64,000 nt of DNA from Bacteroides nordii WAL 11050 = JCM 12987 (GCA_000613465.1 BAJA01000015.1:42461-106460); one strand, 5' to 3'; counted from the stretch's first letter, positions 17,749 to 26,852 are shown. Made by a program: numbers and translations. The notes: a model not told the origin generated them from the letters alone.

Positions 17749-18360
17749 ATGGAATATAAATTTTATGTAAAGATGGATGGGGAAACTTATGGTCCCTATT
17801 CAGCAAAAGAGGTTAGAGATCTTCAACTAATGGATGATATCCTGGTAACAGAAGAGAGTATGGATGAATGGTTGCCGGCTAACCATTTCGATTTTGATGA
17901 TATGGTACAAAAAGAGCTTGGAGCTTCAGTCAATGAGGATGGTACTATCAACAGACCTCGCTATGATACTCCTATGACTCCTGTAACACCTGCTGCTCCA
18001 CCGAAGCATCAGGTTCAACCTCAATATAACTCAACATATACAAATGGAATACCTGATGAAATAAAAGGCTGGAACTGGGGCGCATTCTTCTTTAATTGGA
18101 TTTGGGGCGTATGCAATGGAGTGTATTGGCCATTGGTACTTATTATTGTAAATTTTATTCCTTACGTAGGTGCATTAATATCATTAGGAGGATGTATAGC
18201 ATTAGGTATTAATGGTAACGAATGGGCATGGAAAGCAAAATCATGGTCTAGTGTGTCTGAATTTAAAAGAGTTCAGCATAAATGGGCCATTGCGATTTTG
18301 TGGGTACTCGGCATATCATTTGGATTAGGAATTTTAATAGGAATTGCAAGTTCAATGTAA
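17749..18360 (+). CDS. GYF_2-domain multi-pass membrane protein
   Basis: A 203-residue protein starting at the ATG that follows the upstream stop. It has an N-terminal GYF_2 domain (YKFYVKMDGETYGPYSAKEV...DEWLPA, about 2-45), a short motif NEDGTINR and a Pro-rich linker. The C-terminal hydrophobic half (GWNWGAFFFNWIWGV..., about 100-200) has three or more membrane segments. The GWNWGAFFFNWIWG opening is common in Bacteroidetes DUF2628-like membrane proteins. GYF domains bind Pro-rich or short linear peptides, so this could be a membrane adaptor for other members of the operon. Confidence 0.75.
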   Translation: MEYKFYVKMDGETYGPYSAKEVRDLQLMDDILVTEESMDEWLPANHFDFDDMVQKELGASVNEDGTINRPRYDTPMTPVTPAAPPKHQVQPQYNSTYTNGIPDEIKGWNWGAFFFNWIWGVCNGVYWPLVLIIVNFIPYVGALISLGGCIALGINGNEWAWKAKSWSSVSEFKRVQHKWAIAILWVLGISFGLGILIGIASSM

Positions 18361-18364
18361 CAAA

Positions 18365-19048
18365 ATGAATAAGGACTATAAAATATCTAACGATGGAACC
18401 ATCTTTGAGATCCGTGAAGATGGTTCTATATCTAAAATAGCGAGAATTGATGATAAGGGAAATATCACAGGGCTCTCTGGAAGTGTAAACCGGCAACAAG
18501 GAGGTAAAGGCAAATACTGGTTCTTTATCATCTTTCTTCTTGCTACGATAGCAATATTAGGTGTATTATATCTACGAATATCTGACAATTTGGATTATTA
18601 CATAGGAAGATATTATGATGTAGACAAGGAACTTTCAGAAGCAAACTCTTTAATTAATGATGTGTCGGAAGCATATCCTATGATTATTACTGATATTGAA
18701 ATAGGTAATACGTCTAAAGGAGGAGATGTTCAAACTGGTTACGGTGAGCGGATATATGATTATAATACAATGTATCTAAAACCACGAATTTCCTATGTCG
18801 GTTTGAAGTCTGGGACAAAGACTTTAAAAGTAAAATGGTATACGCCAAGTGGCTCTATTAGTAGAGGAGACTCATCTCCCGCAGGATTTTCACAATCGGA
18901 TGACGAATACATAAGTGGAGGAGATGATGTACTATTTCTTAGTGGTTGGGGGAATGAATATAAAGGTAATTGGAGTAGTGGTACTTACAGAATAGAGATT
19001 TGGTATGAGAATACTTGTCTCAAAGCCAAAACTTTCAAAATATATTAA
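18365..19048 (+). CDS. single-pass membrane protein with external beta domain (paralogue A)
   Basis: A 227-residue protein. The cytoplasmic N-terminus is a motif pair (ISNDGTIFEIREDGSISKIARIDDKG, about 6-31), then one membrane helix (about 50-70) and an external ~140-residue beta-rich domain (from YPMIITDIEIGN to the C-terminus, with VKWYTPSG, LSGWG and GTYRIEIWYEN). It is about half identical by eye to the next gene. The family is not recognised. The external domain could sense or bind envelope material. Confidence 0.7.
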   Translation: MNKDYKISNDGTIFEIREDGSISKIARIDDKGNITGLSGSVNRQQGGKGKYWFFIIFLLATIAILGVLYLRISDNLDYYIGRYYDVDKELSEANSLINDVSEAYPMIITDIEIGNTSKGGDVQTGYGERIYDYNTMYLKPRISYVGLKSGTKTLKVKWYTPSGSISRGDSSPAGFSQSDDEYISGGDDVLFLSGWGNEYKGNWSSGTYRIEIWYENTCLKAKTFKIY

Positions 19049-19063
19049 TACTGATTGTTGGAA

Positions 19064-19828
19064 ATGGATAAAACATATCGCATATCAAATGATGGGACTA
19101 TCTTTGAAATAAAAGATGATGGTTCTATTGCAAAATTGGCAAAGATAGATGACCAAGGATATATCAGTACTTTGTCTGGAACGATTATGTCCGCTAATGG
19201 AGGAAGTAAAGGGAGATATTGGTTCTTCATTATAATATTTGCGATAGTAGCGATTGTATTAGGCTTCTTATATATAGATGCTGGTGATAATTATTCTCGT
19301 GCAAACCGTGAGCGAGATGAATATAGAAGTAAATACGAGAATGCATCCTCTGCCACATCATCACTTCGCAGTGAAATTAGTAGTTTGAAACAAGAACGAG
19401 ATAATGCTAAATCTGAGCTTTCCAGTTTTAAAAGTAAAGTTAGTAATACTTATCCATTGATTATAACTGATATTGAAATCGCAAATGTTACAGATGATGG
19501 AGATATACATACAAACTACGGGAATTCTTTGTATGGTAATAGTACAATGTATCTTCAACCACGTATTAAATATGTAGGACTTACATCTGGTGATAAAATC
19601 TTGAAAGTTAAATGGTATAATCCTGATGGTTCTATTCGTAGAGGTACATCATCGCCATTTGGATTTTCTCAATCACAATCTGTATACATATATAGTGGAG
19701 AGAATAATTCCTACACTCTTTCAGGATGGGGATATTCCAGCAAAGGTTATTGGAGAAGTGGAACATATCGTATTGAAATCTGGTACGATAATTCATGCTT
19801 AAAATCTAAAACATTCACAATATATTAG
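19064..19828 (+). CDS. single-pass membrane protein with external beta domain (paralogue B, coiled coil)
   Basis: A 254-residue paralogue of the preceding gene. It has the same cytoplasmic ISNDGTIFEIKDDGSIAKLAKIDD motif, one membrane helix (about 50-68) and the same external domain (YPLIITDIEIAN..., VKWYNPDG, LSGWG, GTYRIEIWYDN). It differs by a ~45-residue coiled coil between the helix and the beta domain (SLRSEISSLKQERDNAKSEL). The ATG at 19064 is preferred over an upstream TTG. It is followed by a 219-bp gap with no clear gene, so the operon may break here or continue to PrsW. Confidence 0.7.
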   Translation: MDKTYRISNDGTIFEIKDDGSIAKLAKIDDQGYISTLSGTIMSANGGSKGRYWFFIIIFAIVAIVLGFLYIDAGDNYSRANRERDEYRSKYENASSATSSLRSEISSLKQERDNAKSELSSFKSKVSNTYPLIITDIEIANVTDDGDIHTNYGNSLYGNSTMYLQPRIKYVGLTSGDKILKVKWYNPDGSIRRGTSSPFGFSQSQSVYIYSGENNSYTLSGWGYSSKGYWRSGTYRIEIWYDNSCLKSKTFTIY

Positions 19829-20047
19829 TATGTATAAGTTTTATCAGAAAATGAATAGGGATACATTTATATAGTATTTGCTTGTGGATCTTTTTTTATT
19901 GACAAATTGAGGGGATAAATTTAATGATTTTCCGATTACGTATTTTGCCGGACGGTCTTTGATTTATGTATTATAGGTGATTATCCTTATTCTTGAGATA
20001 ATATTATAGATATCCATGTCTAAATGATTTAATAAAAGATAGAATAG

Positions 20048-21127
20048 ATGGAACAGTATGAAATAATGAAAGAGGATACAATTCTTGGGCCATTTAACAT
20101 AAATGAGATAGCAGAATTCGTTCATTCGGGACTAATTTTGAAGAGAGATTATGCTTATAACGTTGAGTATCCTGACAGTTTTAGAACTATCGAGTTTTTC
20201 TTGCAAAGACATGGCAAGAAGGTGTCTGTAGAACATAAAGGCAATGTGTTTTCACAGATTAAGGAGATTGGCCGGGAATTGATTCTGCCCTCTACTATTT
20301 TCACAAAAGAGCCATGGAAAAAGAATAAACAACTTTTTACCTTATCTTTGGTGGGACTTACTTTATCGGGGATAATTGTTATTGCGCCGTTCCTTAATGC
20401 ATATATTCTATTTTATTGCATATCGCTATATTTCTCAATTATATGGGGATTGTTCTTCTATTATCTGTTCAGAACAGAACAAGTGAAACTTAAAACAACA
20501 ATTTTCCTGTTTTTTGCAACTCAGATTTTAACGACTGTCGTATTCTTTATTTTGAATATTGGAGAGTTGAATCCATTTAAGGGACTATACGATACGGGAA
20601 GTGTAATACTATCATTGGTCTCTTGCATATTAGGGATTGGTGTAGTAGAAGAATTTGTAAAAGTGATGCCTGTATTCTTGATCTTGTATTTTTCGAAGAA
20701 TGTAATAAAACCGCAAACGGCTGTATTTTATGGATTAATGTCCGGTATTGCATTTGGGGTATACGAAGGCATAAATTATCAGCTCGGTCCTAATTTTCAG
20801 ATACTCTTAGAAAATGGTATTGCAGATGGATATGTTTTCTCATACCTGTCCAATATCGCACGATTGACCAGTTTACCTTTCCTTCATGCAATATGGTGTG
20901 GTATAGCATCATACTTCGTTGCGTTTGCTTTCCTTTATCCTAGATTTAGGATTGCTCTTTATTTATTGGCAATATTAGTACCAGCTACAATTCATGGATT
21001 GTATGATTATTTATGCTTTAATGTACCATTTGCTCTTGCTACGGTTCCTGTAGTTCTAATAGGTGTAGTACTACTGATGGTATATTTAAATATTCGATAT
21101 AATTTTCATTCAAGATTGGCAGATTAA
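20048..21127 (+). CDS. GYF_2-PrsW family intramembrane metalloprotease
   Basis: A 359-residue polytopic protein. The N-terminal ~50 residues are GYF_2-like (YEIMKEDTILGPFNINEIAEFVHSG). From about 95 there are eight or so membrane segments carrying the PrsW signature: VVEEFVK (Glu201, Glu202), FGVYEG (Glu240), a His in LPFLHAIW (His280) and ATIHGLYDY (His316, Asp320). PrsW proteases make the first cut in some membrane anti-sigma factors, such as RsiW in Bacillus. A sigma/anti-sigma-like pair lies two genes downstream, so a regulated proteolysis circuit is plausible. Fusion to GYF_2 ties it to the GYF_2 protein upstream. Confidence 0.85.
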   Translation: MEQYEIMKEDTILGPFNINEIAEFVHSGLILKRDYAYNVEYPDSFRTIEFFLQRHGKKVSVEHKGNVFSQIKEIGRELILPSTIFTKEPWKKNKQLFTLSLVGLTLSGIIVIAPFLNAYILFYCISLYFSIIWGLFFYYLFRTEQVKLKTTIFLFFATQILTTVVFFILNIGELNPFKGLYDTGSVILSLVSCILGIGVVEEFVKVMPVFLILYFSKNVIKPQTAVFYGLMSGIAFGVYEGINYQLGPNFQILLENGIADGYVFSYLSNIARLTSLPFLHAIWCGIASYFVAFAFLYPRFRIALYLLAILVPATIHGLYDYLCFNVPFALATVPVVLIGVVLLMVYLNIRYNFHSRLAD

Positions 21128-21253
21128 AACCTAACTGAAAAATTAGAGATGGTTGATCTGATTGCTTTTAGATAGAAAAGTATAATTTTTTAGATGACTT
21201 CAGTAAGCAAGTGTACCCTACTAATTACTCAAAAGCACGAAATGATATCTGAT

Positions 21254-22122
21254 ATGGCGGTATCGACTGAGAGACGAAAGTTTTACATATTGGCAACTTT
21301 AATGCTCTTTTTGTCTGTGTTGTTACACGCACAAACAAAAAGAGCATTGGTAATTGGTTTGGGACAGCAGGAAGATACGAGTTGGGGAAAAATAAATGGT
21401 GATAAAGACGTACCGTTGGTAAAGGATATATTAACGAAAGCCGGATATAAGAGCATATCTACGTTAGTAAATGACAAAGCAACGAAGGCTGGGATAACGA
21501 CAGCTTTTGGATTATTGGCACAACAATGTAGGACCGGTGACGTTGTGTATATTCATTTCTCCGGACATGGTCAGCAAATGACAGACAGGGAGGGCGATGA
21601 AAGAGATGGATGGGATGAGTGTTGGATACCTTACGATGCATATAGGAGTTATTGCAGTAAGGATAGAGGTGAAAAGCACCTGGCAGATGATGAGATAAAC
21701 GTATTACTGACAGACATACGTAAAAAGATAGGCAATGCAGGGAAGATGCTTATAGTAGTAGATGCCTGTCATAGCGGGGATTCGTCGCGAGGGAATGATG
21801 ATGATGAAATAGTCAGAGGTGTGTATGATAGGTTTGAAATACCAATGAAAAAGAAACCAGATGCGATAGCTCCGGCAGCAGAGCAGTGGATAACGCTCAG
21901 TGCGTGTAAGAGTTATCAGTTGAATAGTGAGATGAGAAATCCTGCGGTGGGAAAACTTACTTATGGTTTATACTGCATATTGGCAAGTGATATGCCTAAA
22001 AATAATGGAGACTTGCAAAAGAAATTGATCGGTTTTATGATAGAAAATCAAGCAGATTGCCTCAGACTCCGATGATGACAGGCGAAATCAGAAAATATGA
22101 CATAACTGATATATTAAAATAG
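21254..22122 (+). CDS. exported caspase-like (peptidase C14) protease (frameshifted as given)
   Basis: A caspase-fold cysteine protease. A signal peptide (residues 9-27, ending HAQT) precedes the catalytic domain, with ALVIGLGQQ as strand 1, His105 in IHFSGHGQQ and Cys172 in VVDACHSGD. As given, the frame stops at 22075 (CLRLR). One T added to the TT at 22057-22058 continues it as LPQTPMMTGEIRKYDITDI to a stop at 22122, 2 bp before the sigma gene, giving 289 residues. ATG starts also exist at 21194 and 21242, but 21254 gives a normal signal peptide. Related bacterial caspases act in defence and cell death. Here the export signal places it in the periplasm or outer envelope. Confidence 0.8.
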
Positions 22123-22124
22123 TA

Positions 22125-22787
22125 ATGGCGAAAAACATAGATTTCAAACCCTTGAAATATGCAGATGCTGTATATGTGGAGGGTGTGTACAAACGTAATC
22201 CTATGCTGGAACGTGCGTTGTACAATTATTGCAAACAGTATTTTGACGAAAATTACCGAGGGGTATTCTTTGTGGATGATACGTATAAAATGGAGATATT
22301 CCAAGAAGCATTTATTAAATTGTGGGAAAACATTGAGAGTAAGAAAATCTATGCAGAGGACGGGGTACTGAAAGGAAAAGACAGAAACCCTTTCACAAGC
22401 TCATTGACCACCTATTTCATGGGTATAGCACGATTGAAATATCTTGAGTGGGTACGTGAAAAGATGCATGTATTCAATTCGGAAGATATAGAAAAAAATG
22501 GAAATAAGCTTAAAACAAAGGACGATGAATGTTATCTTGATATGCTATATGACAAAAGTGACAACACTATGCTGGATATTATCGCTGATTGTATCGCCCA
22601 CATGTCAGAACGTTGTAGTCAGATATTGACCATGTTCTACTATCAGGAAAAGAATCTTGATGCCATTCTCATGGAATTACAGGACACATATACGAGTAAA
22701 GATGCGCTGAAGACAGAGAAGTATAAGTGCATGGAGAAATTGCGCAAATCGGCAACTGAAATATATAACAAATACCTTCACGAATAA
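22125..22787 (+). CDS. ECF-type RNA polymerase sigma factor
   Basis: A 220-residue sigma-70-like protein. Region 2 is recognisable from DDTYKMEIFQEAFIKLWENI through SLTTYFMGIARLKYLEWVRE (about 50-110). Region 4 is CIAHMSERCSQILTMFYYQEKNLDAI (about 145-175). It starts 2 bp after the restored caspase stop and 13 bp before a membrane protein that looks like its anti-sigma. Its targets cannot be told from the window and it may control its own operon. Confidence 0.8.
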   Translation: MAKNIDFKPLKYADAVYVEGVYKRNPMLERALYNYCKQYFDENYRGVFFVDDTYKMEIFQEAFIKLWENIESKKIYAEDGVLKGKDRNPFTSSLTTYFMGIARLKYLEWVREKMHVFNSEDIEKNGNKLKTKDDECYLDMLYDKSDNTMLDIIADCIAHMSERCSQILTMFYYQEKNLDAILMELQDTYTSKDALKTEKYKCMEKLRKSATEIYNKYLHE

Positions 22788-22800
22788 AAAGATCAAAGAC

Positions 22801-23523
22801 ATGAAGATAGAAAATCAAGATAATATAGATCGATATGTACTTGGCGAAATGTCCGTTGAAGAACGTGCCGGTTTTGAAAGGCAAGTTGCGCAGGATGCCA
22901 AACTTCAAGAGCAGTTGGAATTTACGCAGCATGTAAATACTGCCATAAAAAGTAGAAATGAGAAATTGGAAAAGATGGAGGCATGGGACGATGATTATAT
23001 TCCGGTATCGGTACGAGCGTGTTCTGCTAAGCCACAAAAAGGTAGGAAATTATTCCTTTGGTTTTCAAGTATCGCGGGTATTGCTGTTCTGCTTGTGTTC
23101 GGATATTTCCTTTGGGCTCCAATAGGATCGTCGTCCGGTGATATCTATAAAGTTCCGCAAATGTCGGTGGACAACTACCGTGGCAATAATAGTTTGCAAC
23201 AAATAGCCGGGCTTATCAATCAAAAAGATTATGAAGATGCATTGGCGGCAATAGAGGTAGAAGAAAAGTCTTTGAGTGTGAGAGAGGAAGAGTTATCGGA
23301 CTCTGTTTCATTAGACGCAATGAGTGAGGAAGAAACTGAGGCATTAAGTTACGAGAAAAATCTGTTGGCAAGCATGAAGTATGACCTAAATTGGCTGAAA
23401 GCAAATGCTTTGCTCGGTGTTGGACGAAAGAAAGAAGCGATTGTTTTACTTGAAGAACTCAAGACAGAGGAAGGTGAATACCGGGCGCAGGCAGACTCGT
23501 TGTATAATGTATTGAAGAGATAA
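22801..23523 (+). CDS. anti-sigma-like single-pass membrane protein
   Basis: A 240-residue protein. The cytoplasmic N-terminus IDRYVLGEMSVEERAGFERQ (about 8-45) is the helical anti-sigma-like segment often found in Bacteroidetes next to ECF sigma genes. One membrane helix lies at about 80-102. The external part (about 125-240) is helical and TPR-like (LINQKDYEDALAAIEVEEK..., WLKANALLGVGRKKEAIVLLEEL). It lies between the sigma gene and the TPR-CHAT gene. It probably holds the sigma factor until cut, with the upstream PrsW protease as the natural candidate. No zinc-binding motif is seen. Confidence 0.75.
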   Translation: MKIENQDNIDRYVLGEMSVEERAGFERQVAQDAKLQEQLEFTQHVNTAIKSRNEKLEKMEAWDDDYIPVSVRACSAKPQKGRKLFLWFSSIAGIAVLLVFGYFLWAPIGSSSGDIYKVPQMSVDNYRGNNSLQQIAGLINQKDYEDALAAIEVEEKSLSVREEELSDSVSLDAMSEEETEALSYEKNLLASMKYDLNWLKANALLGVGRKKEAIVLLEELKTEEGEYRAQADSLYNVLKR

Positions 23524-23529
23524 AAACAA

Positions 23530-26500
23530 ATGAGAAAATATTGCATCGCAGTTATTTTAGTTCTATTTTTTACCGTTGTCACTTCTCATGCCCAGGATTT
23601 AACCGAAACTGAAGTGGTGGAAACGATGAACAGGGCTTTTGAACTCAACAAGGCTGAGAAATATGATGAAGCACTTGAGGCGTTCCTGCTTGTTGGTAAG
23701 AATACTGAGAAACAACGTGCAGAGGAAGAAAGGCAGGTATATGTATGCAGCCAGATAATGGTAGCTATGTGTTGTGAATTAACAGGCAAGTATGAAGAAG
23801 GGTATTTGCTTGCCAAGAAGTTACTTCAAGGAAAACTCACAGATGAAGAGAAAGAGAACGCGGCATACCAATATGTTTTAAATGGTTTTATGTTGGCGGC
23901 TTCTTATATGCGTATAAATGATGGGCAATTAGGCAAAGCTCGTGAGCTGTTTACAGAACTTTTACCATATGCTGACGAAGATATGAGGCAGCGTATACAG
24001 CCAAAGATTCCACTGGCATGGTATTTTGAAGGTGCCCGTTATATGATTTCGCAGCAGTATGATAAAGCCTATCTTTGTATGGAAAATGCACATAATGGAT
24101 TCAGAGAGATAGGTGACGTGAAAAACGAAGCTGATGTTCTTTGCAACATGGCTGTGATAAAAGGTCATCAGGATGAATACATATCAGTGTTGGAGCTTTA
24201 TGACGAAGCATATGCAAGAGTTACAACGGTGCAGGATTGGAATCTTATGGCAAATATCAGACATGAACAAAGGGAGATTTATCGTAAGTTGGGTGATAGA
24301 AACCATGTGGCAATTGCAACACAGGCAATAGACACTCTTTTGATAAAGGCCAACAACATAGAAGCCATGATAGCAAACAACAATGCATTGGGTGATGACG
24401 CTTTCTCTATGAAGGATTACTCATTGGCTGAATCATTTTATTTAAAGAATGAAAAACTGCTTACATTACTGCCGGAAATAAAGCAGCGCAGTGTGGAACA
24501 TGGAATCTATTCTAAAATGAGGGATTTAAAATACACTGCAGGTGAGTATCAATCCGCTTTGGCATATGGATCAAATTGCATCAGAATGTTTGAGAAGGAA
24601 TTTGAGGGTGATAGATTGCAACGCTATTTACCTTATAGCAATCAGGCAGATATCTATAGGGAAATGGGTGATAGTGTGAATGCTATGCGTTACGTCGACA
24701 GTCTTTTCCTTTGTATGGAAGGTACGGATGCCCCGGCAAGAATGGTGGCACAAGTGTATACTACTCGTGGCAGAGTGTTTGCAAAATTTGGGGAGTATGA
24801 GAAAGCAGTCAGTGAGTTTGATATGGCAGATGCTGTTTTGGCAAAGATATGTGAAGCGGATGATGTTAGTCGTACGACCATTCAGGCTTTGAAGGCTGGT
24901 GTATTGCACAGACTCAATCGTCATGAGGAGGCAGAAATAGCATACAAACGATATGCTGAGTTGATAAAGAGCAGACAGGGCAACAATTCTATAGCATATG
25001 GTGATGCTCTTTATTATCTGGCGAACGCAGAAGCATTTAATGGTCATATAGAGGCTGGTAGAAGGCATTATATAGAGTCTGCAGAAATGCTGCAACAACA
25101 GATTAAAGAACAGTTGCGATATGTGTCGTCATCTGAACGGGAAAGCTATTGGGAGTCACTGTCTCAAAAGATGTGGGCAATGACTGCCTTTGGAATTAAA
25201 AGCAAGGCCACACAAAACAGTTTTACGGAGGCGAGTTATAATGCGTTATTATTCTCAAAGTCATTACTTTTAGAGTCAGAACGCTCCATGTATGATATCA
25301 TCCGGAAAGAAGGTACACAAGAGGATGTTGAAGCTTTTACCAATGTGGTTACGCTGAAAGCAAAAATGGCTACGCTAAGCAAAGATTTTGATAAAAACAA
25401 AGAAGAATTAGGACGGATTTATGCAAAAATGACTGTAGCAGATAAGCATCTTGCCGCTCGCAGTACATCTTATAAAGATTATACGGCATTCTTGAATGTG
25501 AAGTATGCGAATGTTAAGCGTGCGATGAAAGATAGTGATGTTTTGATAGACTTCACTGACTTTAAGGGCGATGATAATAAACGGCATTATGCTGTATATG
25601 TAATAAATAATATACAAAAGTATCCTTTGTTGATGGATCTGTTTACGGAGGAATCTGTAGATTCCTTGCTTGGTGGCAAGAGTATTGACCATCTATACAA
25701 TGAAAGTGTTTCAGAGAAGATGTTCCGTCTATGTTGGCAACCGTTGCAGGAATATGTAAAGGAAGGGGCAAAGGTGTATTATGTGCCATCGGGGGGAATG
25801 CACCGGATTTCTTTAGAATCTTTAATGCTGGCAGATGGTAGTTTACTTGGAGAACATTACGATTTTATTCGACTTTCTTCTGCTCGTGAATTGCTTCGTC
25901 AATCTGGGACGATAGCAATCAAAAAGAATAGTGAAGCAGTATTGTATGGTGGCTTGCTTTATGATCTCGATACAAATGTACTGGAAGCGGAGAGTAAGAA
26001 ATATATTCTGTCACCAATGTTTGCCATGCGTAGTGGCGATGCACGTGGTGACAGTATCTTCCATTTTCTTCCTCAAACAAAAGAAGAGGTTCTGGTTGTT
26101 GAAAAGATTCTCAAAGAAAAGCAAGTGAAAGTGACATCCTATATGGATGTTAATGGAACAGAGGAGTCTTTTCTTAATATGAGTGGCATGGCTCCAAAAT
26201 TGCTACTTGTTGCCACACATGGTTTTTATTATTCAGCTGACAACATAGCTAACATAGACTATCTCCAGGGCTATACGGACGCAATGTCGCTCACGGGACT
26301 TATTATGTCGGGTGGTAACCTTGCATGGAGGGGTAAGCATCTTCCTGATGGCGTGCTTAGCGGCATACTCACTGCTGCTACTATCTCGCGTATGGATTTG
26401 CAAGGGACGGAACTTGCTGTGCTTTCAGCCTGTCAGACAGGGCAAGGCAAGACAACGCCCGAAGGTATTTATGGCTTGCAGCGTGCTTTTAAGAAAGCGG

Positions 26501-26691
26501 GAGTACAGACGATTATCATGACGCTATGGAATGTCAGTGATTTCGCAACCAAGGAGTTTATGACAACTTTTTTTATAGAACTTGCTAATAATGGATGGAA
26601 GAAACGTGAAGCTTTTAATGAGACAAAGCGGATCGTTCGTAAGAAATATCCAGAACCATACTATTGGGCCGGATTCGTTATGTTGGATTAA
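23530..26691 (+). CDS. exported TPR-CHAT caspase-clan protease
   Basis: A 1053-residue protein. A signal peptide (MRKYCIAVILVLFFTVVTSHA) is followed by a long array of TPR-like helical repeats (about 25-560), a linker, and a C-terminal CHAT domain (about 700-1053) with catalytic His897 in LLVATHGFY and Cys968 in AVLSACQTGQG. The domain ends in PYYWAGFVMLD, typical of CHAT. CHAT proteases can be activated by protein partners that bind their TPR array. The export signal and the neighbouring anti-sigma TPR region suggest it works on the periplasmic side. It is the last gene of the block and a terminator follows. Confidence 0.9.
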   Translation: MRKYCIAVILVLFFTVVTSHAQDLTETEVVETMNRAFELNKAEKYDEALEAFLLVGKNTEKQRAEEERQVYVCSQIMVAMCCELTGKYEEGYLLAKKLLQGKLTDEEKENAAYQYVLNGFMLAASYMRINDGQLGKARELFTELLPYADEDMRQRIQPKIPLAWYFEGARYMISQQYDKAYLCMENAHNGFREIGDVKNEADVLCNMAVIKGHQDEYISVLELYDEAYARVTTVQDWNLMANIRHEQREIYRKLGDRNHVAIATQAIDTLLIKANNIEAMIANNNALGDDAFSMKDYSLAESFYLKNEKLLTLLPEIKQRSVEHGIYSKMRDLKYTAGEYQSALAYGSNCIRMFEKEFEGDRLQRYLPYSNQADIYREMGDSVNAMRYVDSLFLCMEGTDAPARMVAQVYTTRGRVFAKFGEYEKAVSEFDMADAVLAKICEADDVSRTTIQALKAGVLHRLNRHEEAEIAYKRYAELIKSRQGNNSIAYGDALYYLANAEAFNGHIEAGRRHYIESAEMLQQQIKEQLRYVSSSERESYWESLSQKMWAMTAFGIKSKATQNSFTEASYNALLFSKSLLLESERSMYDIIRKEGTQEDVEAFTNVVTLKAKMATLSKDFDKNKEELGRIYAKMTVADKHLAARSTSYKDYTAFLNVKYANVKRAMKDSDVLIDFTDFKGDDNKRHYAVYVINNIQKYPLLMDLFTEESVDSLLGGKSIDHLYNESVSEKMFRLCWQPLQEYVKEGAKVYYVPSGGMHRISLESLMLADGSLLGEHYDFIRLSSARELLRQSGTIAIKKNSEAVLYGGLLYDLDTNVLEAESKKYILSPMFAMRSGDARGDSIFHFLPQTKEEVLVVEKILKEKQVKVTSYMDVNGTEESFLNMSGMAPKLLLVATHGFYYSADNIANIDYLQGYTDAMSLTGLIMSGGNLAWRGKHLPDGVLSGILTAATISRMDLQGTELAVLSACQTGQGKTTPEGIYGLQRAFKKAGVQTIIMTLWNVSDFATKEFMTTFFIELANNGWKKREAFNETKRIVRKKYPEPYYWAGFVMLD

Positions 26692-26715
26692 GTTTCATTG
26701 ATAATAATACAACCA

Positions 26716-26752
26716 AAAGCTGCATTAGCACTATGCCGATGCAGCTTTTTTT
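26716..26752 (+). terminator. intrinsic terminator of the long block
   Basis: AAAGCTGCAT and ATGCAGCTTT form a perfect stem of about 10 bp around a 13-nt loop, followed by a T tract, 25 bp after the CHAT stop. Confidence 0.85.
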
Positions 26753-26824
26753 GTTTACTAATTACGAACCGGCAGGGTTACTTTCTATATTTTTTATCAT
26801 AAAATAAAGAAACAATGATTAGAG

Positions 26825-26841
26825 GTTGTGCCCGACACGGA
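26825..26841 (+). repeat. short repeat GTTGYGCCCGACACGRA, copy 1
   Basis: Seventeen bases that recur with two changes at 27663-27679. Both copies sit just upstream of a small gene or gene remnant, so they may mark a duplicated gene border. Confidence 0.5.
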
Positions 26842-26852
26842 TATAGGGTCTA

